The position numbers and the translations under genes were made by a program. A stretch of DNA of 54,869 nucleotides from Spirosoma sp. Lineage in GTDB: Bacteria > Bacteroidota > Bacteroidia > Cytophagales > Spirosomataceae. Position 1 is the first letter of the stretch. Every line of letters starts with the position of its first letter. This document shows, piece after piece, positions 9,466-16,621 of the stretch. The notes under the pieces are model-generated. The model saw only the letters and a list, made by a program, of their open reading frames with translations, ran no database searches and was not told the DNA's origin. The stretch spans positions 1 through 54,869 of the forward strand of contig NZ_JAPLET010000028.1 in assembly GCF_026391055.1 (NCBI RefSeq), in the 5' to 3' direction.

Positions 9466-9937
9466 AAATACATGATGTGCCTTTGATCGAGCAATCGTTA
9501 GTTATCTATTCTCAAGCCAAAGCGGAATGGAGATAGATGCTGATTTATCGACCGAAATCGAGGTAGCAAATCCTATGCTAACGAATCTTCGTAGATATGT
9601 ATGGGGACAAAAGGCATATTTAGGTATACAGACGACTGAGTCTTTGCAGATGCCGTCAACGGTAAAGCGGGTAGGTAGTAAGATGGTCTACATTTACAAA
9701 TAGTGAGCCAAGAATAAAGAAGCGACTGGGTTATCGTACTTATTGAGGCTGTATACTCATAGAGAAAGCCTTGAATTTTTGTCACATCGTCGGCGACAGC
9801 CTCACCTGAATACCATGGAGTGAATTAAAGGCGTATCGGGAATGGGTGTTTACTGGCTTACTTAACCGGATACCTGGCTAAATAACGTAGGCTTACTTTA
9901 AGCTTGAAATGAGTTAGTTTTATTTCCCTTGGCAAAA
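9466..9937. other. Intergenic region between divergent genes
   Basis: No convincing gene. A 70-codon minus-strand frame (9573-9785) has no recognisable features and is left out. The stretch must hold the promoter of the minus-strand secretion cluster and of the plus-strand deiminase gene. A weak match TACCTTGC at 9941-9948 to TAnnTTTG could be a -7 box if the deiminase starts at one of its inner ATGs. Confidence 0.4.
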
Positions 9938-11494
9938 ATGTACCTTGCAAAACCGGGGATACAACTAGATACAGAACCGGTTTTACGTATGAAGAATGCA
10001 GAAAACACGGCCCTTGCCGACTTCACGACATTAGCAAACACAACACAGATCCCTGCAATGCCTCAAATAAATGTTTCTTCCGAAATAGGTACACTCAGAC
10101 GATTGCTGATTCACAGCCCGGATCGGGGGCTGGGTAAAGTAGTGCCCTCAAAAGCGCAGGACTGGCTTTTTGAAGATATTGTGCATCTGGATATGATGCG
10201 CCGGGATGAATACGATTACTACGTTAAGATTCTGTTGTATTTCCTGGACCCCGACAAAGTACGCGGCAAAATAGCCGAACTCGGACCTGACTCCGACCGG
10301 TCGTTTTTTAAACCCGATCACGAAGAGTATTTCAAGTCGGACAAAGTCATTGATATTCAGAATCTGCTTTCCGATATTCTGGCCGATGAGGTAATCCGGA
10401 CGCGGCTCATTGCGGCTATTTGTGGTATCGAGCGAACGTCGTTCAGAACCCAGCAGCAACTGGCCGCGTTCGACCCGGTCGAACTGGCGAAAATTATGAT
10501 TTCCGGTTCATTACCCGACCGCAGAATGCTCTTTGCGCCACTGCCTAACTTCATTTTCACGCGCGACATTGGCATTGTTATCAACGACCATATTCTGCTT
10601 AATAAACCCGCTAAGCTGGCTCGTACCCGCGAGGCCTTGCTGACTCAGTATATTTTCTTCAATCACCCACTTTTTGCGGGTTATCAGGATAAAATCCTTG
10701 AAATACCGGATAATGAACATGCTTTTCTGCTCTCCGACGCCGATACCAAACGAGACATTACGCTCTCGACGCTGGAAGGGGGCGATGTCATGATGATTGG
10801 CAAGCGCCACCTGATGATCGGCGTCAGCGAACGTACCACCTTATACGCAGCCCAGCAGGTAATGCGGCTGGTATTTAGTAAGAATGTGGTCGATACGGTT
10901 ACCATTCTCCAGATACCCAAAAAGCGCGACTATATGCACATCGATACCGTGTTTACGCAGGTAAAACGCAATGTGTGGGTGTTGCTGGGTTCACTGGCCC
11001 GAACCGGCGATGAAGCGAAGAAGCGCGATGTTATTCACTTTTTCGCCCCCAAAGACGTATCGGAAGATTTGAAAATTATGCAGTTCATTAAAGGGCTGGA
11101 GCATAAACCTATCGAAATAGAAAACCTGGAGGATTTATTGACCGATATCAGCAAGAATGATTTAGGGGCGACCGAACCTGTCCGGTTCATTTATTCCGGC
11201 AACAATGAATTTCCTTTTGGCGCCCGGGAGCAATGGACAGACTCCTGCAATTTGCTTGCCCTGAAAGACGGTGTGGTGGTTGGCTACGACCGTAACGAAA
11301 AAACTGCCGAAGCCTTTCGGGAAGCCGGGTTCGAGGTGATTGGGGCGGCTAAATTGCTGGACCGTTTTGAGCGGGGCGAGTCCTCTCCGGAAACCATCGA
11401 AAATACGTTCATCATGCTGCCATCTGCCGAGCTGAGCCGGGCGCGGGGTGGCTCGCACTGCATGAGTCTGCCGCTGCTGCGGGATGAGGTTTAA
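9938..11494 (+). CDS. Arginine deiminase-family amidinohydrolase
   Basis: 518 residues from the first ATG; inner ATGs at 9989 and 10058 are serious alternatives, since family similarity starts at INVSSEIGTLRRLLIHSPDR just after 10058. The guanidino-group-modifying fold is shown by the N-terminal HSPDRGLGKVVP, LPNFIFTRDIG, EGGDVMMIGKRHLMIGVSER and the C-terminal RGGSHCMSLPLLR with catalytic Cys at about residue 508. The reaction would be arginine to citrulline plus ammonia. It is about 100 residues longer than classical ArcA, with an insert around residues 60-170. The next gene is a CtlX-type hydrolase, which supports an arginine/citrulline catabolic role. No carbamoyltransferase or carbamate kinase is adjacent. 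Confidence 0.75.
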   Translation: MYLAKPGIQLDTEPVLRMKNAENTALADFTTLANTTQIPAMPQINVSSEIGTLRRLLIHSPDRGLGKVVPSKAQDWLFEDIVHLDMMRRDEYDYYVKILLYFLDPDKVRGKIAELGPDSDRSFFKPDHEEYFKSDKVIDIQNLLSDILADEVIRTRLIAAICGIERTSFRTQQQLAAFDPVELAKIMISGSLPDRRMLFAPLPNFIFTRDIGIVINDHILLNKPAKLARTREALLTQYIFFNHPLFAGYQDKILEIPDNEHAFLLSDADTKRDITLSTLEGGDVMMIGKRHLMIGVSERTTLYAAQQVMRLVFSKNVVDTVTILQIPKKRDYMHIDTVFTQVKRNVWVLLGSLARTGDEAKKRDVIHFFAPKDVSEDLKIMQFIKGLEHKPIEIENLEDLLTDISKNDLGATEPVRFIYSGNNEFPFGAREQWTDSCNLLALKDGVVVGYDRNEKTAEAFREAGFEVIGAAKLLDRFERGESSPETIENTFIMLPSAELSRARGGSHCMSLPLLRDEV

Positions 11495-11800
11495 GTCGGT
11501 AAGTCAAACGTCATCAAATGAAGTTAAATCAATAACTTATCTGGCTCATCGACTAGGGTATGTTGGTGAACAACAACGCACTCGGATTATTTTATTGACT
11601 GAGGAGTTGTCTAAGATGATAAACGCTTTCAGCCGGGCATTGAACAAATAGGTTGATCATGCTAACTTGCTGGACAAAACGAGTTGGTAAGCGGCTGCGC
11701 CCAAGTCGGTAAGTGGCTGGCCCATGCGAATACTTCTGGCGTCAGCCACTTACCAACTTACTGACTAAAAAGACTTACCTGACCTACTAAATAACTTTTC
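11495..11800. repeat. Intergenic region with repeated and inverted GTCGGTAAGTGGCTG motif
   Basis: No gene is seen. AAGTCGGTAAGT occurs at 11493-11504, overlapping the end of the deiminase gene, and at 11703-11714. A variant AGTTGGTAAGCGGCTG lies at 11682-11697. AGTCGGTAAGTGGCTG (11704-11719) is complementary, with one mismatch, to 11743-11758 and can form a 16-bp stem with a 23-nt loop. There is no T-tract. It may be a small dispersed intergenic repeat. Confidence 0.6.
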
Positions 11801-12730
11801 ATGCAATCACAAGCTACTTCACGCATTCTGATGATCCGACCGGTGAACTTCGGGTTTAATACCGAAACTGCCGAATCAAATGCGTTTCAGAATAGTCAGC
11901 TGGCCGCGCAAACGAAGGATACAGCCCAGGAAACCGCCCAGCGAGAGTTCGACGAGATGGCGCGTCAGCTACGGGCTATGGGGGTCGATGTTATAGTTTA
12001 CGACGATACAACAGAACCCTATACACCCGATTCTATCTTTCCCAACAACTGGATTTCCTTTCACGCCAGCGGAACGGTGGTCTTGTACCCTATGCAGGCA
12101 GAAAACCGTCGTCTCGAACGCCGGCAGGATATTATTGACGACCTGCGCAAAAATTATCACGTAGCCAAGGTCGTTGACCTGACTCATTTTGAGCGGCAGG
12201 GAAAGTTTCTGGAGGGAACTGGCAGTATGATCCTCGACCGGATGAACCACGTTGCCTTTGCGAGTCTGTCGCCCCGCACGCATCCCGATGTGCTGGCGGA
12301 GTTTAGTCGACAGACGAACTACCGTATTGTATCGTTTAACTCGGCCGATGCTAATGGTCAAGCTATTTATCATACCAATGTGCTCATGTGCATTGCCGAT
12401 ACCTTTGCCGTCGTTTGCCTGTCGGCCATTACCGATCCTGATGAGCGTCTGATGGTGCGTCAGGAGTTGGAGAAGCTGAACAAGCGGGTCATTGACATAT
12501 CGCTGGAACAGATGGCCAATTTCGCCGGGAACATGCTCATGGTAACGACCAGCAGAGGGCAGAAGCTGCTGGTGATGTCGACCCGCGCTTTTGAGTCGCT
12601 AACCCCCAAACAGATTGACCTTCTCGACGATTATACAACCCTGGTTCACTTCGATCTGTCCACGATCGAAAACAACGGTGGCGGCTCCGCCCGCTGTATG
12701 ATGGCGGAAGTGCATTTGCCAAGGAAATAA
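11801..12730 (+). CDS. ctlX: Citrulline-hydrolase-type amidinohydrolase (CtlX family)
   Basis: 309 residues of the amidinotransferase/CtlX branch of the guanidino-modifying superfamily: N-terminal MIRPVNFGFN, the SIFPNNWISFH motif at about 77-87, FLEGTGSMILDR at about 137-148, H191 in AIYHTNVLMCI, and GGGSARCMMAEVHLP with catalytic Cys 299. CtlX proteins have been described as hydrolysing citrulline to ornithine with release of CO2 and ammonia. Together with the preceding deiminase this would give a two-step route from arginine to ornithine without ATP formation. The pathway reading is inference from adjacency; the family assignment is good. Confidence 0.8.
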   Translation: MQSQATSRILMIRPVNFGFNTETAESNAFQNSQLAAQTKDTAQETAQREFDEMARQLRAMGVDVIVYDDTTEPYTPDSIFPNNWISFHASGTVVLYPMQAENRRLERRQDIIDDLRKNYHVAKVVDLTHFERQGKFLEGTGSMILDRMNHVAFASLSPRTHPDVLAEFSRQTNYRIVSFNSADANGQAIYHTNVLMCIADTFAVVCLSAITDPDERLMVRQELEKLNKRVIDISLEQMANFAGNMLMVTTSRGQKLLVMSTRAFESLTPKQIDLLDDYTTLVHFDLSTIENNGGGSARCMMAEVHLPRK

Positions 12731-12816
12731 GGAGCGAGAAGTGAGGAGGGCTGGCGCGGGCGTTGGTCGCACAGGTACCCGCCCTCCTCACTTCTCGCTC
12801 CCAACTCCTTTTTTTT
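12731..12816 (+). terminator. Perfect 21-bp inverted repeat with T-tract after ctlX
   Basis: The arm 12731-12751 (GGAGCGAGAAGTGAGGAGGG plus C) is the exact reverse complement of 12781-12801, with a 29-nt loop, and is followed within 8 bp by a run of nine T. It begins directly after the ctlX stop codon, so it is a good candidate terminator. Confidence 0.75.
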
Positions 12817-12822
12817 TACTCC

Positions 12823-12839
12823 ATTGTTTGCACATACAA
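12823..12839 (+). promoter_or_regulatory. Putative MarR operator, copy 1
   Basis: ATTGTTTGCACATACAA is identical to the 17-mer at 13368-13384. It has partial dyad symmetry (TTGT...ACAA) and overlaps the TTTG box of the marR promoter, so binding would block transcription. An operator for the adjacent MarR protein is inferred from position and duplication. Confidence 0.6.
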
Positions 12840-12858
12840 ATATAACCCATTACCTTTG
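12827..12858 (+). promoter_or_regulatory. Bacteroidota-type promoter of marR
   Basis: TTTG (12827-12830), 20-nt spacer, TACCTTTG (12851-12858): an exact match to the TTTG/TAnnTTTG consensus of the Bacteroidota primary sigma factor. Transcription would start near 12865, giving a leader of about 18 nt before the ATG at 12883. Confidence 0.65.
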
Positions 12859-12882
12859 TGCTCATCATCGGGGAATAATGTA

Positions 12883-13350
12883 ATGAACGTAGAAAGAGTG
12901 GTTGCCGTAGCTAAAGAGGAAAAATCCGTTACGCGGTTCAGTGCTTGTCTGTTGTTCTCTGCCAACGCGCTGTCGCGGGCTATTACGGCAATTGGTGACG
13001 AAGAATTTGGTCGGTTTGGCCTTTGCTATTCACACGCGTACATGCTGTGCGAAGTGGTTGGGCAACCGGGTATTACACCATCTGAATTAAGTGAAACGCT
13101 CTACCTGACACCATCGACGATTACACGACTGGTGGAAAAGCTGGAACAGAAGCGCCTGGTTCGCCGGGAGTCGGAAGGTAAAAAAACGCTGATTTATCCG
13201 ACTGTAGAAGGCACTGCCCTGCAGCCCGAAATCAGCGAAGCCTGGGACCGCGTTGGTGTACGCTATTCCCAGTTGATCGGCGAAACGAACGTTTGTCAAT
13301 TGACGAAGCAAGTGTTCAGCGCCGTACAGGCCCTCGGAGAGGGTGCCTGA
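12883..13350 (+). CDS. MarR-family transcriptional regulator
   Basis: 155 residues from the ATG at 12883, chosen because it follows the promoter; the upstream in-frame extension would cover promoter and terminator. Helix-turn-helix region: GITPSELSETLYLTPSTITR at about residues 63-82, followed by LVEKLEQKRLVRRESEGKKT (recognition helix and wing) at about 83-102. Flanking helices would form the dimer interface. It likely represses itself and the small gene at 13400 through the duplicated 17-mer. The ligand is unknown; nearby short-chain dehydrogenases suggest a stress or xenobiotic response, but that is inference. Confidence 0.85.
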   Translation: MNVERVVAVAKEEKSVTRFSACLLFSANALSRAITAIGDEEFGRFGLCYSHAYMLCEVVGQPGITPSELSETLYLTPSTITRLVEKLEQKRLVRRESEGKKTLIYPTVEGTALQPEISEAWDRVGVRYSQLIGETNVCQLTKQVFSAVQALGEGA

Positions 13351-13367
13351 AAAAATTTACTAAAACT

Positions 13368-13384
13368 ATTGTTTGCACATACAA
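13368..13384 (+). promoter_or_regulatory. Putative MarR operator, copy 2
   Basis: Exact second copy of ATTGTTTGCACATACAA, 17 bp after the marR stop codon and 16 bp before the ATG of the small gene at 13400. No matching TAnnTTTG box lies 20 nt downstream, so its promoter is unclear; it could also act as a second binding site for marR. Confidence 0.55.
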
Positions 13385-13399
13385 CAAGACTTGACAGCC

Positions 13400-13624
13400 A
13401 TGAAAACAAAGGAAGAAACCAACGGAACGATCGGCGTAGTGATTGGCCACACAACGGACATGACCAAAGACGTTTGTCGCTCATTTGCCAGGCAGGGCAT
13501 CTCAACGATTGTTGTGCAGAAAGAAAGTCACACGCATGACGTAGAGGAGGCTCCTGAGCAAAACCACTGGTCAGGACAGCCGGGTAAAGACCTATTTTTT
13601 AACGGATGGAAATTGCTGTTCTAA
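13400..13624 (+). CDS. Small protein, possible truncated Rossmann/SDR-like N-terminus
   Basis: 74 residues from the ATG at 13400. The segment TIGVVIGHTTDMTKDVCRSF at about 11-30, then ARQGISTIVVQKES, is arranged like the first beta-alpha-beta of a short-chain dehydrogenase (compare ALITGANRGIGKEIARQLAQ in the gene at 15828), but it lacks the glycine pattern and everything after it. The rest is hydrophilic with an aromatic C-terminus (DLFFNGWKLLF). It may be a genuine small gene of the MarR regulon or a decayed remnant. Position behind the second operator favours expression. Confidence 0.4.
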   Translation: MKTKEETNGTIGVVIGHTTDMTKDVCRSFARQGISTIVVQKESHTHDVEEAPEQNHWSGQPGKDLFFNGWKLLF

Positions 13625-13634
13625 AGGCCAATAC

Positions 13635-13667
13635 AGGCAACCCAACCCGAAATCCTCTGGGTTGCCT
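13635..13667 (+). terminator. Hairpin after small gene
   Basis: AGGCAACCCA (13635-13644) pairs perfectly with TGGGTTGCCT (13658-13667), 13-nt loop, 11 bp after the stop of the small gene. No clear T-tract follows. Confidence 0.45.
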
Positions 13668-13702
13668 TCTCCAACGAACAGACTAATCAAGGACTATTAT
13701 AG

Positions 13703-13810
13703 GCCGACTTCTTTGCTAACTGCCCTGCCGTTTATGGTAGAGTAAAACTAGAAGCGTTTGCCAAAAATGAGTTTGCCCCGGCGTTTAACGCTTTAACACC
13801 TCAACGATAA
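13703..13810 (+). pseudogene. Fragment resembling YdeI/OmpD-associated family protein
   Basis: A 35-codon frame without start codon, preceded by an in-frame TAG, reads ADFFANCPAVYGRVKL, then EAFAKNEFAPAFNALTPQR and a stop. The KNEFAPAFNALTPxR pattern resembles the YdeI/OmpD-associated (bacteriocin-protection) family, where it normally continues past GR-QRGY. Here it is cut off at both ends. It was judged by eye only and is short, so chance is possible. Confidence 0.4.
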
Positions 13811-13822
13811 CCTACCCTTTTC

Positions 13823-13880
13823 AGAAGATTTACAGAGAAAGTCCCGAGCAGGCGCTTTCTCTGTAAATCTTCTTATTTTT
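13823..13880 (+). terminator. Perfect 19-bp hairpin with T-tract
   Basis: AGAAGATTTACAGAGAAAG (13823-13841) is exactly complementary to 13855-13873 with a 13-nt loop, followed by TATTTTT. It is a strong intrinsic terminator lying between the gene remnants and the SDR gene at 13919. Confidence 0.75.
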
Positions 13881-13918
13881 CGGCCTGCTGGATTGGCGGT
13901 AAAAAGGAATAACTATAT

Positions 13919-14761
13919 ATGAAGACAGCATTGATTACAGGTGCAAACGTCGGGATAGGACTGGCAACTGCAAAAGCACTGGCCCGGCGGGGTTTTAACC
14001 TGATTCTACTGTGCCGAAACGAAGCAAAAGGCCAGGAAGCGGTAACGACGATAAAACGCATTAACCCGGCCGTAACGGTCGAACTGGTACTCGCCGATTT
14101 AACGGACACCGATTCGATACGGCGGGCGGCCGGGCAGATCAGGGCTACGCATAGCCAGTTGGATGTGCTGATCAATAACGCCGGGTACTCACCCGACCGA
14201 ATCGAGTTCGTTGGTACGGTAGAGAAATCGTTCTACGCCAACCACATCGGTCACTTCGTGCTCACCTACCACCTGCTCGATCTGCTGAAAGCCGCCGGAG
14301 AGGCTCGTGTTATCAACCTCTCCTCGGCGGCCTATATGCTGGGGAAAGCTTCCCGATTTTTTCAGCACGATAAGAAACTCTCACTCCTGGCTGCTTATGG
14401 CGATGGTAAACTGGCCAATGTATTGTTCACCAGAGAACTGGCTACCCGCTATGCCGATTTGGGAATTACGGCCTACGCGGTTCACCCAGGTGTTGTTAAA
14501 TCTAACTTTGGGAGCAACTTCACTGGCCCCATTCAGCTGCTTATGTCGGTAGCCAGGCCCTTTATGCGAAGCCCGGAGCGGGGTGCCGAAACATCCGTTT
14601 ATCTGGCTACTGCGCCCATCGATGTAATTACCCGGAAGGACGGAAAAGCGGGTGGCTCGGGTGGCTTCTTTGCCGATTCAGCACCGAAACTAGTAAAGCA
14701 CGTTGATAATATAAACCGGCAGGCTGCCGACTTGTGGGAAAAAACGATGGCGTTTGTATAG
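13919..14761 (+). CDS. Short-chain dehydrogenase/reductase, retinol-dehydrogenase-like
   Basis: 280 residues, classical SDR. Cofactor motif TGANVGIG at residues 7-14; acidic-strand end followed by CRNEAKG favours NADP(H); NNAG at about 84-87; catalytic Ser in INLSSAAY at about 135 and YxxxK in AAYGDGKLAN at about 160-164. Proteins of this type reduce or oxidise aldehydes and ketones; the substrate is unknown. It starts 46 bp after a strong hairpin, so it is probably transcribed from its own promoter, and it converges on the outer-membrane protein gene at 14855. Confidence 0.85.
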   Translation: MKTALITGANVGIGLATAKALARRGFNLILLCRNEAKGQEAVTTIKRINPAVTVELVLADLTDTDSIRRAAGQIRATHSQLDVLINNAGYSPDRIEFVGTVEKSFYANHIGHFVLTYHLLDLLKAAGEARVINLSSAAYMLGKASRFFQHDKKLSLLAAYGDGKLANVLFTRELATRYADLGITAYAVHPGVVKSNFGSNFTGPIQLLMSVARPFMRSPERGAETSVYLATAPIDVITRKDGKAGGSGGFFADSAPKLVKHVDNINRQAADLWEKTMAFV

Positions 14762-14792
14762 CCGGGTTCATGCATAAACGGAGCGGAAACAA

Positions 14793-14824
14793 AAATGGCG
14801 ACACCCAGTCGGGCATCGCCATTT
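14793..14824. terminator. Hairpin between convergent genes
   Basis: AAATGGCGA (14793-14801) pairs with TCGCCATTT (14816-14824); CCC/GGG extends the stem inward beyond a 2-nt mismatch. A-rich and T-rich flanks on either side could let it end transcripts from both directions. Confidence 0.6.
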
Positions 14825-14854
14825 CAAAACCCACTCTATGAGAAATATTATCGT

Positions 14855-15667
14855 TTATCGGCCTCCCAGGGGGAAAATATAGCCGATAGTGCCCTGTCCT
14901 ACAATTTGTTTGGAGTCGGCGTTGAATCCGGCAGCATCATTGCCTAACGAGTATAATCCGCGTACTTCAACGGTAACATGTCCGGGTCCGGCTTTTAACG
15001 CAGCTCCAACGCCCAGCGCTCCCCCAAACCCAAAGCGTCCTTTGGCTCCATCAACAATGGGGGTTGTCTTGCCGTCGATACTGGTGTTTAGCTGATAGGA
15101 AGCATACGGCCCTACGTTCACAAAAAACCGGTTTCCTGCGTAGGTTCCGGTCGAAAATTTTACAAATAAGGGAACCTCAAGTGCATCAGTGGCGGTATTG
15201 GCGACCCCAAATTCTGTCACTTTTGTCGCAGTCCGGCTATAATTGATTTCAGGCTGGAAGGAAACGTGTCCCGCGCCAAAGTTGAACGTTACACCACCCA
15301 CAAAACCCAAAGCGGGATCGGTAAAGGCTTGCTTCTCCAGAAAAAGGGGATAGGTTACGCCCCCACGAAACCCAATTCGTGTGCCCGATGTACTGCCCGC
15401 CGAGGCCGTGCGCTCGGGCTGGCTAACCCCCGTTTCTGCTTGGCCCCCTGATCGGCTCGGCTGTTGGGTTTCTGTACGTGCGGGCGCGGCCGTTGTTGCC
15501 TTTCGGTTAATACCGTGATGTTCGTCGTAAAGATCCTGCATCCGGTTTGTGCTGCCACCAGTTGCCGTATTGCTGGCTGGCGATGTCGCTGCCTGGGGTT
15601 TAGTCTGGGCAAACGAAAGGCTTACCGGTAAAAGCAGAAGGGTCAGAAACGAATAAATCGACTTCAT
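14855..15667 (-). CDS. Outer-membrane beta-barrel protein (PorT-like/OMP_b-brl family)
   Basis: 270 residues from the ATG at 15667; an ATG three codons upstream is equally possible, while the far upstream extension lacks a signal peptide. Signal peptide: SIYSFLTLLLLPVSLSFAQ. Residues about 22-100 form a low-complexity linker rich in Thr, Ser, Gln and Ala. Residues about 105-270 form alternating amphipathic strands typical of small Bacteroidota barrels (TRIGFRGGVTYPLF, ALGFVGGVTFNFG, VSFQPEINYSRT, LFVKFSTGTYAGNRFFVNVG), ending in an aromatic-rich last strand (GTIGYIFPL). The function is unknown; the long linker before the barrel is somewhat unusual. Confidence 0.75.
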   Translation of the reverse strand: MKSIYSFLTLLLLPVSLSFAQTKPQAATSPASNTATGGSTNRMQDLYDEHHGINRKATTAAPARTETQQPSRSGGQAETGVSQPERTASAGSTSGTRIGFRGGVTYPLFLEKQAFTDPALGFVGGVTFNFGAGHVSFQPEINYSRTATKVTEFGVANTATDALEVPLFVKFSTGTYAGNRFFVNVGPYASYQLNTSIDGKTTPIVDGAKGRFGFGGALGVGAALKAGPGHVTVEVRGLYSLGNDAAGFNADSKQIVGQGTIGYIFPLGGR

Positions 15668-15827
15668 TGAGTACATAGTTGGACTTGATTGTGTAAGATT
15701 AGTCGCTAATCTACTAAAATCTACAACAGCACTTAGGAAACGGTAAGTCTTGTTGAGCATACGGTTCACGAATGGCGGCAAACATTTTACCCGAAAGTAG
15801 AGTAAGTAGTATGGAAAATATGTCAGT

Positions 15828-16541
15828 ATGAAAACGGAACATCAGCGTACGGCCCTTATTACAGGGGCTAATAGAGGAATTGGTAAAGAAATTGCCCGGC
15901 AACTGGCCCAACGAGGATTTGCTGTTTTTATTTGTGCCCGCGATATTCTGAAGGGACGAGAAGCGGCCGAAGAACTTTGTCAGGCTGGTTTTGAGGCCAC
16001 TTTTATTCAACTCGACGTAACGGACCCGGTTAGTATTCGGACAGCCTGTGGTACGTTTTCTCAAAAAGCAGATCACCTTGATGTGCTGATCAACAACGCC
16101 GGTGTTCTGGAAGATCACGGGGAAAACATTCTTAAGTTAAATCCTGAAATGCTGGACCGTACGCTGAAAGCTAACGTTACGGGACCCATTATGGTAATTC
16201 AGGACTTTTTACAACACCTGCAAAAAAGCGAAACCGGAGGCCGGATCATCAATATATCAAGCGGGGTTAGTTCGCTGGCGCACATGACAACTTATGCCCC
16301 AGCCTACAGCATTTCTAAAACGGCACTCAACGCCGTAACGAAGCAGTTTGCCGGTGCCTTAACAGAGCATAACATCGCCGTTAACTGTGTTGATCCGGGC
16401 TGGGTTCGTACCGATATGGGTGGCCCCAGCGCCAGCCGGCCCGTTGAGAAAGGAGCCGAAACGATTGTCTGGCTAGCCGCCGATGCCCCCCAGTCCGAAA
16501 CCGGCAAATTCTGGCGTGATAAGAAGGAAGTTGAGTGGTGA
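15828..16541 (+). CDS. Short-chain dehydrogenase/reductase, carbonyl-reductase-like
   Basis: 237 residues. Motifs: TGANRGIG at residues 13-20, NNAGVLED at about 90-97, Ser in NISSGVSS at about 143, and YxxxK in AYSISKTALN at about 162-166. After it comes VNCVDPGWVRTDMGG, typical of plant/animal carbonyl reductase-like bacterial SDRs. The late segment VEKGAETIVWLAADAP matches the same group. Expected NADPH-dependent reduction of carbonyl compounds. It is the second SDR downstream of the MarR locus, but whether it belongs to that regulon is unproven, since no third operator was seen. It converges with the S8 protease gene across a long hairpin. Confidence 0.85.
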   Translation: MKTEHQRTALITGANRGIGKEIARQLAQRGFAVFICARDILKGREAAEELCQAGFEATFIQLDVTDPVSIRTACGTFSQKADHLDVLINNAGVLEDHGENILKLNPEMLDRTLKANVTGPIMVIQDFLQHLQKSETGGRIINISSGVSSLAHMTTYAPAYSISKTALNAVTKQFAGALTEHNIAVNCVDPGWVRTDMGGPSASRPVEKGAETIVWLAADAPQSETGKFWRDKKEVEW

Positions 16542-16553
16542 GGTGGTGGAATG

Positions 16554-16621
16554 GTGAAGTGGGTAGAGTAAGTGTGGTGAGTGAAACTACTGCACTCATG
16601 TACTTACTCCACCCACTTCAC
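16554..16621. terminator. Long inverted repeat between convergent genes
   Basis: GTGAAGTGGGTAGAGTAAGT (16554-16573) is complementary to 16602-16621 with one mismatch (20-bp stem, 28-nt loop). It almost fills the gap between the SDR gene and the protease gene and touches the protease stop codon. It is similar in sequence to the hairpin at 31896-31948. Confidence 0.65.

Noticed and set aside
9573..9785. Minus-strand 70-codon frame
   Set aside because: No signal, motif or ribosome-binding context; composition like intergenic DNA.
11704..11758. Terminator between the deiminase and ctlX genes
   Set aside because: Stem is good but there is no T-tract; kept only as a repeat.
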